A stretch of 21,077 bases of DNA from Chlamydia trachomatis (GTDB lineage: Bacteria; Chlamydiota; Chlamydiia; Chlamydiales; JAAKFR01): the NCBI GenBank assembly GCA_945861315.1, contig CAMAUB010000004.1, positions 1 to 21,077 on the forward strand, in the 5' to 3' direction. Position 1 is the stretch's first letter. Each line of letters begins with the position of its first letter. The notes beneath the pieces were generated by a model that was not told where the DNA came from, made no database searches, and worked only from the letters and a program-made list of their open reading frames with translations. The translations under genes and the position numbers were made by a program. Of the stretch, positions 7,980-15,261 are shown piece by piece.

Positions 7980-8672
7980 ATGGCTTCAATATCCTGGTCA
8001 AATCAATCGAGACTTTTTTTTAGATTTCTAGATCAAAGTAGCGAGAACTTGGAGCGCTCCTTGCGCTCTGGTCTCGCTATCTCTCGACTTGTTACGCACA
8101 CCTATGATCTGCAGCAAAAAAAAACGGGAGAGCGCTCTGTTCGTATTATCTCTGCCTTTTCCAATGCATGGGATGTTGTCTATCTCTCACATATCTACTG
8201 GGATATTGGAGAGATGGTGACACTATCTGCTTTTATCGAGATGAATGATGATGGCTCTTTGAAGCTGAGCGAGGATAAAAAACACTACAAGTGGAAGGGA
8301 TGTGCATGGGCAGTTGCTAAAGTTTCTCTTTTTGCTGCACGCATCCTTTGCCTAGTTACAACACTTCACAACGTGAATGCTTTTAAGATCAAACAGACTC
8401 ATTTGAGCCGCATCTATGTTTCAATTGCCTCTATTTGGACTTTAGCTATGGTAGGAGCTCTTATACAAGCCGTGCAAAAAGTTGGTGACCCAAAATCTGA
8501 CAAAAAACAGAATGCTATGGAGATCATCAAACGCACCTTCGATTTAAGTGCGCTCGTTTTTGATCTCACAAGCCGCTCAAACTCAGCATGTGGCATTGCA
8601 AGTAGTCTTTTAAACTTGGGGGCGGGACTTTCCGCCCTTGCCTATGAGTTCACTTGGCATCGAGCGGTGTGA
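7980..8672 (+). CDS. lineage-specific membrane protein, paralog B of a tandem pair
   Basis: This 230-aa protein aligns with the preceding gene along its length. Shared features are SAFIEMNDDGSLK then HYKW (about 83-105), KVSLFAARILCL (114-125), NAFKIKQTHLSRI (133-145), RTFDLSALVFDLTSRSNSACG (185-205, aligning with paralog A's FDLLSSVFDIAKSSSYGCG) and LGAGLSALAYEFTWH at the C-terminus. Hydrophobic segments match those of A. The N-terminal 60 residues have diverged most. The start is ATG at 7980 with no visible Shine-Dalgarno; the next in-frame Met (about residue 88) is too late, so this start stands. The last 63 nt are antisense to the end of recD. Function is unknown. Confidence 0.78.
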   Translation: MASISWSNQSRLFFRFLDQSSENLERSLRSGLAISRLVTHTYDLQQKKTGERSVRIISAFSNAWDVVYLSHIYWDIGEMVTLSAFIEMNDDGSLKLSEDKKHYKWKGCAWAVAKVSLFAARILCLVTTLHNVNAFKIKQTHLSRIYVSIASIWTLAMVGALIQAVQKVGDPKSDKKQNAMEIIKRTFDLSALVFDLTSRSNSACGIASSLLNLGAGLSALAYEFTWHRAV

Positions 8673-9980
8673 TAGCCTTTTCATCTGAGTTAACAGCACC
8701 TTTTCTAACACTCCTTCAGCCGCATAAAGAGTCACTCTCTTTTTAGCACGCGTCACAGCTGTGTAGAGCATCTCTTTTCCAAAACGCTCACTCCCTTCAG
8801 GGAGCAAAACAATCACATCCTCATACTCGCTTCCTTGACTTTTGTGGACAGAGAGCACATAGGCATATGTGTAGGGAGGCAAGAGATAACGAGGGACCCT
8901 TCTTTGCCCAAAATGTGCCTCATCTCCATGAAGAGTTCCAACATCTCCATTATAGAGGTCAATTTTGGTATCATTAGCAGTGATCATAATTGGAGCACCC
9001 TCATCTTTTTGATGGACTAGTTGATTGAGATATTGGGCGCCATAAAGACCCCTACGAAGGGGTGTCAAAATAGTTGCTGATGAACCTCGAATCAAAGTAA
9101 CAAGCTCTTCCACACTTGGAAGTGGTTTATAGGGTATCATCTCTGCTCGCTTGACCGCTTCACAAAGATCGATAATCTCTTGCAACTCGGCACGGAGACA
9201 TTTTGTCAAAACAATAGACCCCTCTTGCGCCAAATCGGTGAAGAGCGAACCAGCTTCTACTGGGGGAAGTTGATTTGGATCGCCAAAAATCACAAGACGT
9301 GCACCCTCAGGAATTGCAGCAAAAAGCTTTGCCATCATCTCGGCATCAATCATTGACCCCTCATCGATCACAATTAGCTCAGCATCAAGCTTAGAATATA
9401 AGAGAGCGTGCAACGTTTTAACAGTGCAATCAGGAAGTGCTGCACGCAAATTAGCCGCCGCCTTCCCAGTTGGAGCGGCAACTAAAACAGATCCTGGAAA
9501 GTGACGGATTAATGTTGCAGCCGTATAGGTCTTACCCGTCCCAGGTCCACCACAAACAAGGGTGAGCGCATGAGAAAATGCATGCTCAATAGCGGCCCCT
9601 TGCTCAAAATTGAGAGAGGGATCTTTCTGAAAATCAATGCAATCTACCTTCTGATCCCGTAAACGTATCACATGGTTTTGAAAGGTTTGTTCAGCATCAA
9701 AACTTCGCTTCAAATACCAACGATTTTCATGTCGTACAACAATTGGAAGATCGGGTAGTGATTTTGCCTGGGCAATCAACTCAGAGTCGATTTCCCCGAG
9801 TGAGGGGTAGAGTTTTTCTTCATCTACATAAACACATAAATGCCCCTGCCGCGTTGCGTGAAGCAGATAGGCAAGAAAAAGGGCGTGTGTTTTAGAAAAG
9901 TGCCTTCCGAAATAGTGATCAACTAGGTCGAGTACGTCTTGCGATCGCGGCGCTGATTTGTTCCATTCTTGTGCTGACAC
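8610..9980 (-). CDS. recD: RecD-type superfamily 1B helicase, alpha subunit of exonuclease V
   Basis: RecD is the 5'-3' motor of RecBCD, which resects double-strand breaks. The N-terminal domain (VLDLVDHYFGRHFSKTHALF) matches the RecC-contacting end of RecD. Walker A GGPGTGKT is at 144-151, then VLVAAPTGKAAANL, the Walker B VIDEGSM (D206, E207), GDPNQLPPV (233-241), SVHKSQGSEY (377-386) and TAVTRAKKRV (407-416). At 456 aa it is compact beside E. coli RecD (608). The start is GTG (9978-9980), 62 nt inside the upstream unknown gene; no ATG suits the conserved N-terminus and no good Shine-Dalgarno is visible. The last ~20 residues are antisense to paralog B and look dispensable. Synteny with recB on the same strand supports RecD rather than a stand-alone RecD2. 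Confidence 0.92.
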   Translation of the reverse strand: MSAQEWNKSAPRSQDVLDLVDHYFGRHFSKTHALFLAYLLHATRQGHLCVYVDEEKLYPSLGEIDSELIAQAKSLPDLPIVVRHENRWYLKRSFDAEQTFQNHVIRLRDQKVDCIDFQKDPSLNFEQGAAIEHAFSHALTLVCGGPGTGKTYTAATLIRHFPGSVLVAAPTGKAAANLRAALPDCTVKTLHALLYSKLDAELIVIDEGSMIDAEMMAKLFAAIPEGARLVIFGDPNQLPPVEAGSLFTDLAQEGSIVLTKCLRAELQEIIDLCEAVKRAEMIPYKPLPSVEELVTLIRGSSATILTPLRRGLYGAQYLNQLVHQKDEGAPIMITANDTKIDLYNGDVGTLHGDEAHFGQRRVPRYLLPPYTYAYVLSVHKSQGSEYEDVIVLLPEGSERFGKEMLYTAVTRAKKRVTLYAAEGVLEKVLLTQMKRLSHRSMPSELIGKGGKSRPQV

Positions 9981-11688
9981 TTATTCTAAGCTCACTCCAT
10001 CGTCTTGCTGTTGCAGTCGACACCACTGCTAAGCGAGTCGCTGACGCCTCACGCGCCTGTCTCAAACGCCTACCAATAAAGTAAATAATCGGTAAAGCAT
10101 ACCTAGCAAAAGGATCGGCCACTAAAATCTGAAAGGTATCAGAAAGATCTTCTCTAAGAGCTTTATCCAAACCTCTTGCACCATTGTATGCACCAAGAAG
10201 ATGATCGGCAAGGATTCTTACAATCTCTTCTACCATCTCACGCGGAATTTGCACCGCTTCACCAAGAGAATTGAGCACAAAAGGAGTTCCTTGACGTACT
10301 GCAATTCCCTTTGATTCAAGCTCTTGACTAATTTGCGCAACAGTTGCTTCAATGACATTAAGAGGAATGCGCCCTCCCTCTTTAATCGACTTGTAAAGGG
10401 CTGGCATAAAATTGTTGCAAACCTGGCTAGAGTTGAGCAGAAGATCTGCAACAAGATGAATCGTGATCAAACTTGTTCTTTCAACTTCTGTTCCAACCTC
10501 TTGCAGTGGTAGAATTGCTCCAGTTGTTGCTTGAACGCTTCCTTGAGAAACAGAGAAGAGGGACCCTAATGTTGCTTCAATAACTCCTCCCCCAATCTCG
10601 AGGAGGGGAACAGATATTTCCGAGCACGCTTTTGCTCCACCAGCTAGAGCTTGATCCATCTCGTGTCCCACATTGACAGCAAGTTGCCCCATCTCTTGAA
10701 CCACTCCACCTAAAGTCTCTTGTAGTGTTTGGGTAAGCTCTTTATAAGTGCCTTTTGATGCACTCCCAACTGTATAGATAAACATCTCTGATGCAATAAA
10801 TTGATCGACAAGAGCACGCACCACCTCTAGAAGAACCGTTTTTGGTAAGGCAAAAAACTCTCGCATCTCGGGTGGAAGAGCTTCTGTAAACTGTTGCAGT
10901 TGATGTCCAGTAAAGGTGAGTGTTTCCATTGCAGCATACACAAAACCGAGTACAGACTCTTGAACTGTTTGACGCACTTCATAAACAGAGCCCAAAAGAG
11001 GAGGCGTGAGTTGAGACGCTTCCATACAAATGGAGCGCACCCCTTCTTGAAATGCCTCAATTGATCCACCAGCCATCTCCCAAAATGTGGTCTTCACTTC
11101 ATAAAGAGCACCTGAAAGAAGAGAAGCAATTCCAGAAGATCCATGAAGCATATTTTGTGCGGAATCATAAAAAAGATTCATGAGCACTCTAGCTGCTTCA
11201 CTTGGAAGACGCATAGCCTCATCAAAAGTGGCTGGTGTTGCTACAAGCTGCTGCGCCCAAGTGTGAAGATTTGCATCTGTTGCATCATGCGTTGCAGCAA
11301 CACCAGATCCAACCCAATTGATGGGCAGATGCAAACTCTCACCTATTGCAGCAGGTGCTGCATAAAGAGATTGCATTCCAACCTGGCAGCAGCCTCTGAT
11401 AGACTCGCCAGATGCAACAAGTGAAGGGAATGCCACCTCTGAAATTACCGTTGAAAGCTCTTTCAGAGCCGCGTGTGTTCCCGTTTTTATTTGGCTCACT
11501 TGATGGAGGGTTGCAACAGAAACATCTTTGAATGCGTATCCCGACTCTTTAGTGAAATACCACGCTTTATTCAAGATGAACTTTCCAAGTTCAACAAATG
11601 CGTAACAAACAGTAGCACCGATGGCCAAAGTTTCAATACAGCAATTAGACCCATCCATACGAGGAGCTGCTCTGTGCGTCGTAGCCAT
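9919..11688 (-). CDS. unrecognised helix-rich protein with degenerate internal repeats, between recB and recD
   Basis: I do not recognise this 589-aa protein. A hydrophobic segment lies near residues 20-40 and another near 528-538. The rest is almost entirely predicted helix with small residues (Ala, Gly, Ser) and few aromatics. Degenerate repeats are visible. One unit is LLSGALYEVKTTFWE (190-204), matched by LLGSVYEVRQTVQE (231-244). Another begins [LI]P and runs on as a helix: LPSEAARVLMNL (161), LPKTVLLEVVRALV (281), IPLNVIEATVAQIS (441), IPREMVEEIVRILA (481). The stretch 318-405 reads as amphipathic 11-residue units. The C-terminus (540-589) is Arg-rich. The ATG at 11686-11688 is 18 nt after the previous gene's stop, and the 3' end overlaps recD by 62 nt. 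A membrane-surface or structural role is possible but unproven. Confidence 0.75.
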   Translation of the reverse strand: MATTHRAAPRMDGSNCCIETLAIGATVCYAFVELGKFILNKAWYFTKESGYAFKDVSVATLHQVSQIKTGTHAALKELSTVISEVAFPSLVASGESIRGCCQVGMQSLYAAPAAIGESLHLPINWVGSGVAATHDATDANLHTWAQQLVATPATFDEAMRLPSEAARVLMNLFYDSAQNMLHGSSGIASLLSGALYEVKTTFWEMAGGSIEAFQEGVRSICMEASQLTPPLLGSVYEVRQTVQESVLGFVYAAMETLTFTGHQLQQFTEALPPEMREFFALPKTVLLEVVRALVDQFIASEMFIYTVGSASKGTYKELTQTLQETLGGVVQEMGQLAVNVGHEMDQALAGGAKACSEISVPLLEIGGGVIEATLGSLFSVSQGSVQATTGAILPLQEVGTEVERTSLITIHLVADLLLNSSQVCNNFMPALYKSIKEGGRIPLNVIEATVAQISQELESKGIAVRQGTPFVLNSLGEAVQIPREMVEEIVRILADHLLGAYNGARGLDKALREDLSDTFQILVADPFARYALPIIYFIGRRLRQAREASATRLAVVSTATARRWSELRISVSTRMEQISAAIARRTRPS

Positions 11689-11706
11689 AATATTGCAGGA
11701 TTTCCT

Positions 11707-12477
11707 TTAGTAGGTTACTGGAGCAGTCCCAGCTTGAGCTTCTTGACTCCTCAAGGCTTTTTGCTGGACATCAAACGCCTTTCTTGCTCCTTCAAATTTG
11801 GCATTCCATGCACGCATATCATCAGTGCGATCTATGTAGTAATCACGAAGAGCGTTTGTAGAAATAGCACTCGGAACAATTGTATTAACAAGTCCAATGA
11901 CTGAACCAGCTAAAGCTGTCCCCAGATCAACCCATTCATAAGCAATGCGTTTAAGCGATTCAGTTGTCCAACCATCAATATTTACCTGATCTGAAACATG
12001 GTAGCGATTCTCTTGAACCCAGGCATAGCCAACATGTAGAGGTAAAAGGCCTGTTGTCCAAGCAATGCGTACAATGCGCATGACAAGAGAGAGAGCTGTC
12101 CCAATAGTTGCTTGCCAAAGGTTGTTGACACGAATACTTCTAAGCGTGACTTTTCCACCACCATGTGAATCCTCACGGTTTGAGTTCACACTATTTGCTC
12201 GGTTAGCGTCAAAGTTGACAGTAAGGGCGACTACTGAATCGGGAGCTGTAGCTGAAAATCCAATGCGATGACTTTTAGCTTTTGGTGTTTGTTCAGATTC
12301 CGCTGTTGAAAAAAATGATTGGAAATCCCATCCAGCCATCTCTTTGCGAAGCGTATGTAAATAAGTATTATATATTTTTATTCGCTCAGACGTATCAGTG
12401 GATCGTGATCGTAGTGCAAAATCGCTTCTATAGTCAACGATCTCATTTAATGCTCTATCTATAGGACCTGTTGTCAT
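11707..12477 (-). CDS. unrecognised protein with two hydrophobic segments, between recB and recD
   Basis: I do not recognise this 256-aa protein. Residues 1-115 are polar, with a beta-rich part around 70-115 (SVVALTVNFDANRA, GGGKVTLRSIRV). Hydrophobic stretches follow at about 121-150 (LWQATIGTALSLVMRIVRIA) and 183-205 (VDLGTALAGSVIGLVNTI), then a charged helical C-terminus ending in Gln/Ala-rich sequence. Two hydrophobic helices in a small chlamydial protein recall inclusion-membrane proteins, but the ~35-residue spacing is wider than the usual bilobed motif and no secretion signal can be read, so that is weak. ATG (12475-12477) is preceded by GGAGGG, so the start is sound. It is 78 nt downstream of the recB stop and 18 nt upstream of the next unknown gene, probably in one operon with it and recD. 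Confidence 0.75.
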   Translation of the reverse strand: MTTGPIDRALNEIVDYRSDFALRSRSTDTSERIKIYNTYLHTLRKEMAGWDFQSFFSTAESEQTPKAKSHRIGFSATAPDSVVALTVNFDANRANSVNSNREDSHGGGKVTLRSIRVNNLWQATIGTALSLVMRIVRIAWTTGLLPLHVGYAWVQENRYHVSDQVNIDGWTTESLKRIAYEWVDLGTALAGSVIGLVNTIVPSAISTNALRDYYIDRTDDMRAWNAKFEGARKAFDVQQKALRSQEAQAGTAPVTY

Positions 12478-12480
12478 TTT

Positions 12481-12486
12481 CCCTCC
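12481..12486 (-). promoter_or_regulatory. Shine-Dalgarno of the first unknown gene after recB
   Basis: Minus-strand GGAGGG lies 3 nt before the ATG at 12475-12477, one of the few strong ribosome sites in this gene cluster. It suggests independent, efficient translation of the first unknown gene. Confidence 0.7.
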
Positions 12487-12555
12487 AAAACATAAATTAT
12501 TAAAAGTATGTCAGGAGTCTAGGCTCTTTATCTATTCTTGAAAAGATGTAAAGAA

Positions 12556-15261
12556 TTATTTAATGATGCTCACTTTATTTTCTCTCAGAAAAATATAGAA
12601 AACAGCATCAAGTGATTGTTTACCAAAAAGAGCTGTATATTTCTGTATGGCATTTTTGTAAATTTGCGCTTGAAGGTAGTAATTGTGTCGCTCCATTTCA
12701 CACTCAATGGAATCAGTAATGAGGTTGGATTTCCAATCAATGATATAGTAGCGCTCATTATGCTCAAAAAAAAGGTCGATAAAACCTTTCATATAAGCAT
12801 TCTCGGCTTGGTAGAGAAACTCAAACTCGTGAACCATTTTATTAGGATCAACATCTTTGAGCGCAAATGGTTCGCTTGCCGGCAATAGCATTGAAGCTGT
12901 TTGCTTCACCATCTCTATAACCCAGTCTGTGTGACTTGCTAATTGCGTCTGATAAAGTTTATTATAAATAACTTTTTCATCAATATTCGCAAAATCTGTT
13001 GTTTCTAAAATATGATGAAGTAGCACTCCCACCTCAGCACCAGCAGGTATTTCTGAGCTAACTTCCTTGTTCTTATGTGTATATGTTGCTATAGAAGAGA
13101 AGGACTGAATGGGACAAGAGGGAAATGAGATGTTTAAATTAGGGGGCTTAATAAGCGCTTTTTCTGAGGGGATAAATTTTTTAATCTCTTGACGTGGAGC
13201 CTCTTCAATAGAGTGGTTTATCCCCTTCATAAACTTTGAAAGGGGGGAAGCCCTTTTCTCAATAATTGGGATGTAAAGCCGTTTTTTTGCGCGCGTAAAA
13301 GCGACATAGATTTGCCTGATAAGCTCGGCATCAACCTCCTGTTCATGATGAGGATCAAAAAGAGTTAACATCTTTTTTTCAAATGAATAAACAAGCCCCT
13401 CATTTTTGGTCTTAGGAAGAGCCAATCCAATAGGAAAGACAACATCAAACTCTAGCCCTTTGCTAGCGTGGGTTGTCATCACTAAAACAGAGCCCTCTTT
13501 TTTCTCGGAGTAAGCCTTTCGCCTCTCCTCATCAGAAGCGGCTAGATCTTGCAGATAAGGGAGGTAGCTTTCGATAGGAAGAGATTCTTGTGTCATTATT
13601 TCTACAAGCTGCAATAAATCAAGATAAAGCTCCTCTCCCCCAATATGTACCAAGCTCACTCCAGATAAAGAGATGATTTTTTTGAAGAAAGTGAGCAGAT
13701 TTTTTTCTTGAAGCAGGTGGTGATAATGAATGAAATCTTCTTGTTTTAGATCTTGAAATAGCCCTAAGACAACAAGTCTTGCTGCATCGTGGTTATGAGG
13801 GTCTAATGTTGCAATCAAAAGATCTTCAAGCGCTTTAAAAGCCCCTGGACTTAATGTGCGCCCTTTTGCCAGCCGTGTTGGAAAAGGGCAGTATTCTTTA
13901 AATCTCTGCGCTTGAAAGCGATCTTTTACAAGAACGGCAGTTGTCAAACTAAGATCAATCTGCTCTACAACTCGTTTAAAGAGCTCTTTTTCATCTTTTG
14001 CACTCAGAAGATAAACTGGAGGCATAAGATTTTGTTTTTCTTCTCCTGCTTTTACCGGATAATAATCGAGGTGTTCATTTGTGATTGGAAGCTCGAAAAT
14101 TGTTTGTGAAAAAAGTTGATTCAGCACATCAATCAACGCAGGTGTTGAACGAAAATTTTTTTCTAAAACAGAAACATGTCCAACCTCTTTTTTCGCACGC
14201 ATATAAGTGTAAAGATCGGCTCTGCGAAAACGGTAAATAGCTTGTTTTGGATCACCGACTAGATAAAGAGGTAAATGACCTAAAAAAAGAGTCTTAAAGA
14301 TATTCCATTGATGTGGATCTGTATCTTGAAATTCATCGATTAAAACGGCTTTATATTGGGAGCGCACTTTTTTTGCAAAGGTCTCATTTTGAACATTTTT
14401 TTCCATTAGAGAAATGAGATCTTCAAAAAAAAGCAGCTCATTTTGTTCGATCACCTCTTCAATTTTCCTTCGAATTTCTTCGGCTAGGTTTGCAAAAAGA
14501 ATGAGTGGATCAGAAATAGAGCGTGCACACTCTATGAGCTTTGGAAGCAAATCTGGGTAGTATAGATGCAGCTCATAGGTGCGCTTCAATTTGTTTTCTT
14601 CAACCATCAATGGAAGTGGAGTGTCAAAAAGATCTCCAGCAATTAAGCGTCTAAATCCTTCGATGATTTCATTTTTAATTTCTTTTTGACGATTGCACAT
14701 TTTTCCATAAAGAGGTGCTTGCGCCATTAAATCATCAAAAAGTTTCTCAGAATCAAACTCTGGTAATGGTTTTGGTGAAGTTGTTTCAATTGGGATGCGC
14801 TGTTTTGCAACTGAAACAAGATGAGAAATTAGTCCATCAAAATCATTTTGATGGCTTCTGAGCACTATCTCAAGCTGTTTTGGATGGATAACACATGTTC
14901 GAAGATAATCTTTAGCGACACGTTTTAAATGTTCATTTGACGCGTTCTCTTCAATTTGATCAAGTGTGATACCAGAATCAAAAGCGTGTTCACGTAGAGT
15001 GTGAAAGCAAAAACTATGAATTGTAAAGATTTTTTCTTCGTCTGAGCTCTCTACTTTATTTCGAATTCGACTCTTCAGTTCAAATGTCGCAGCACGTGTG
15101 AATGTGACAACTAAAATTTCATCAAGTCGTAATCCTTTTTCGTGAATTAATCGACTCACTAAATTTTCAATCGCAAATGTTTTCCCAGTTCCTGCAGACG
15201 CTTCCACAAAGTGGTCTGAGAGCAAATCTAGCTGTGGGTCTAAAACATCAAAACCAAGCAT
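12556..15261 (-). CDS. recB: exonuclease V beta subunit (UvrD-like helicase plus nuclease)
   Basis: RecB supplies the 3'-5' helicase and the only nuclease site of RecBCD. Helicase motifs run in order: Walker A EASAGTGKTFAI (20-31), VVTFTRAATFEL, IDEFQDTDPHQW, LVGDPKQAIYRFRRAD, LEKNFRSTP, TTHASKGLEFDVVFP and QIYVAFTRAKKRLY. The C-terminal nuclease is complete: LLHHILE carries the metal-binding His, GFIDLFF has D829, IIDWKSN has D842 and K844, and YYLQAQIYKNA closes the QxxxY-type motif. At 901 aa it is much shorter than E. coli RecB (1180). The ATG (15259-15261) overlaps the end of recC by 14 nt, with GAGATGAAAG upstream as a weak ribosome site, so the two are probably translationally coupled. 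Both enzymatic activities look intact. Confidence 0.96.
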   Translation of the reverse strand: MLGFDVLDPQLDLLSDHFVEASAGTGKTFAIENLVSRLIHEKGLRLDEILVVTFTRAATFELKSRIRNKVESSDEEKIFTIHSFCFHTLREHAFDSGITLDQIEENASNEHLKRVAKDYLRTCVIHPKQLEIVLRSHQNDFDGLISHLVSVAKQRIPIETTSPKPLPEFDSEKLFDDLMAQAPLYGKMCNRQKEIKNEIIEGFRRLIAGDLFDTPLPLMVEENKLKRTYELHLYYPDLLPKLIECARSISDPLILFANLAEEIRRKIEEVIEQNELLFFEDLISLMEKNVQNETFAKKVRSQYKAVLIDEFQDTDPHQWNIFKTLFLGHLPLYLVGDPKQAIYRFRRADLYTYMRAKKEVGHVSVLEKNFRSTPALIDVLNQLFSQTIFELPITNEHLDYYPVKAGEEKQNLMPPVYLLSAKDEKELFKRVVEQIDLSLTTAVLVKDRFQAQRFKEYCPFPTRLAKGRTLSPGAFKALEDLLIATLDPHNHDAARLVVLGLFQDLKQEDFIHYHHLLQEKNLLTFFKKIISLSGVSLVHIGGEELYLDLLQLVEIMTQESLPIESYLPYLQDLAASDEERRKAYSEKKEGSVLVMTTHASKGLEFDVVFPIGLALPKTKNEGLVYSFEKKMLTLFDPHHEQEVDAELIRQIYVAFTRAKKRLYIPIIEKRASPLSKFMKGINHSIEEAPRQEIKKFIPSEKALIKPPNLNISFPSCPIQSFSSIATYTHKNKEVSSEIPAGAEVGVLLHHILETTDFANIDEKVIYNKLYQTQLASHTDWVIEMVKQTASMLLPASEPFALKDVDPNKMVHEFEFLYQAENAYMKGFIDLFFEHNERYYIIDWKSNLITDSIECEMERHNYYLQAQIYKNAIQKYTALFGKQSLDAVFYIFLRENKVSIIK

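Noticed and set aside
11695-11706. AGGATTTCCT palindrome just upstream of the 589-aa gene
   Set aside because: Short, and it coincides with the AAAGGA that might serve as a distant ribosome site; chance is likely.
11143-11904. Two plus-strand open frames (93 and 143 codons) opposite the unknown genes
   Set aside because: Their products are rich in Cys, Ser, Arg and His, typical of antisense frames, and the minus-strand frames are longer and fit the operon with better starts.
12511-12526. Near-palindrome GAGTCTAGGCTC in the recB-unknown gap
   Set aside because: Two mismatches, no loop room and no T-run; too weak to call a terminator or operator. I also found no convincing -35/-10 pair in this 78-nt gap.
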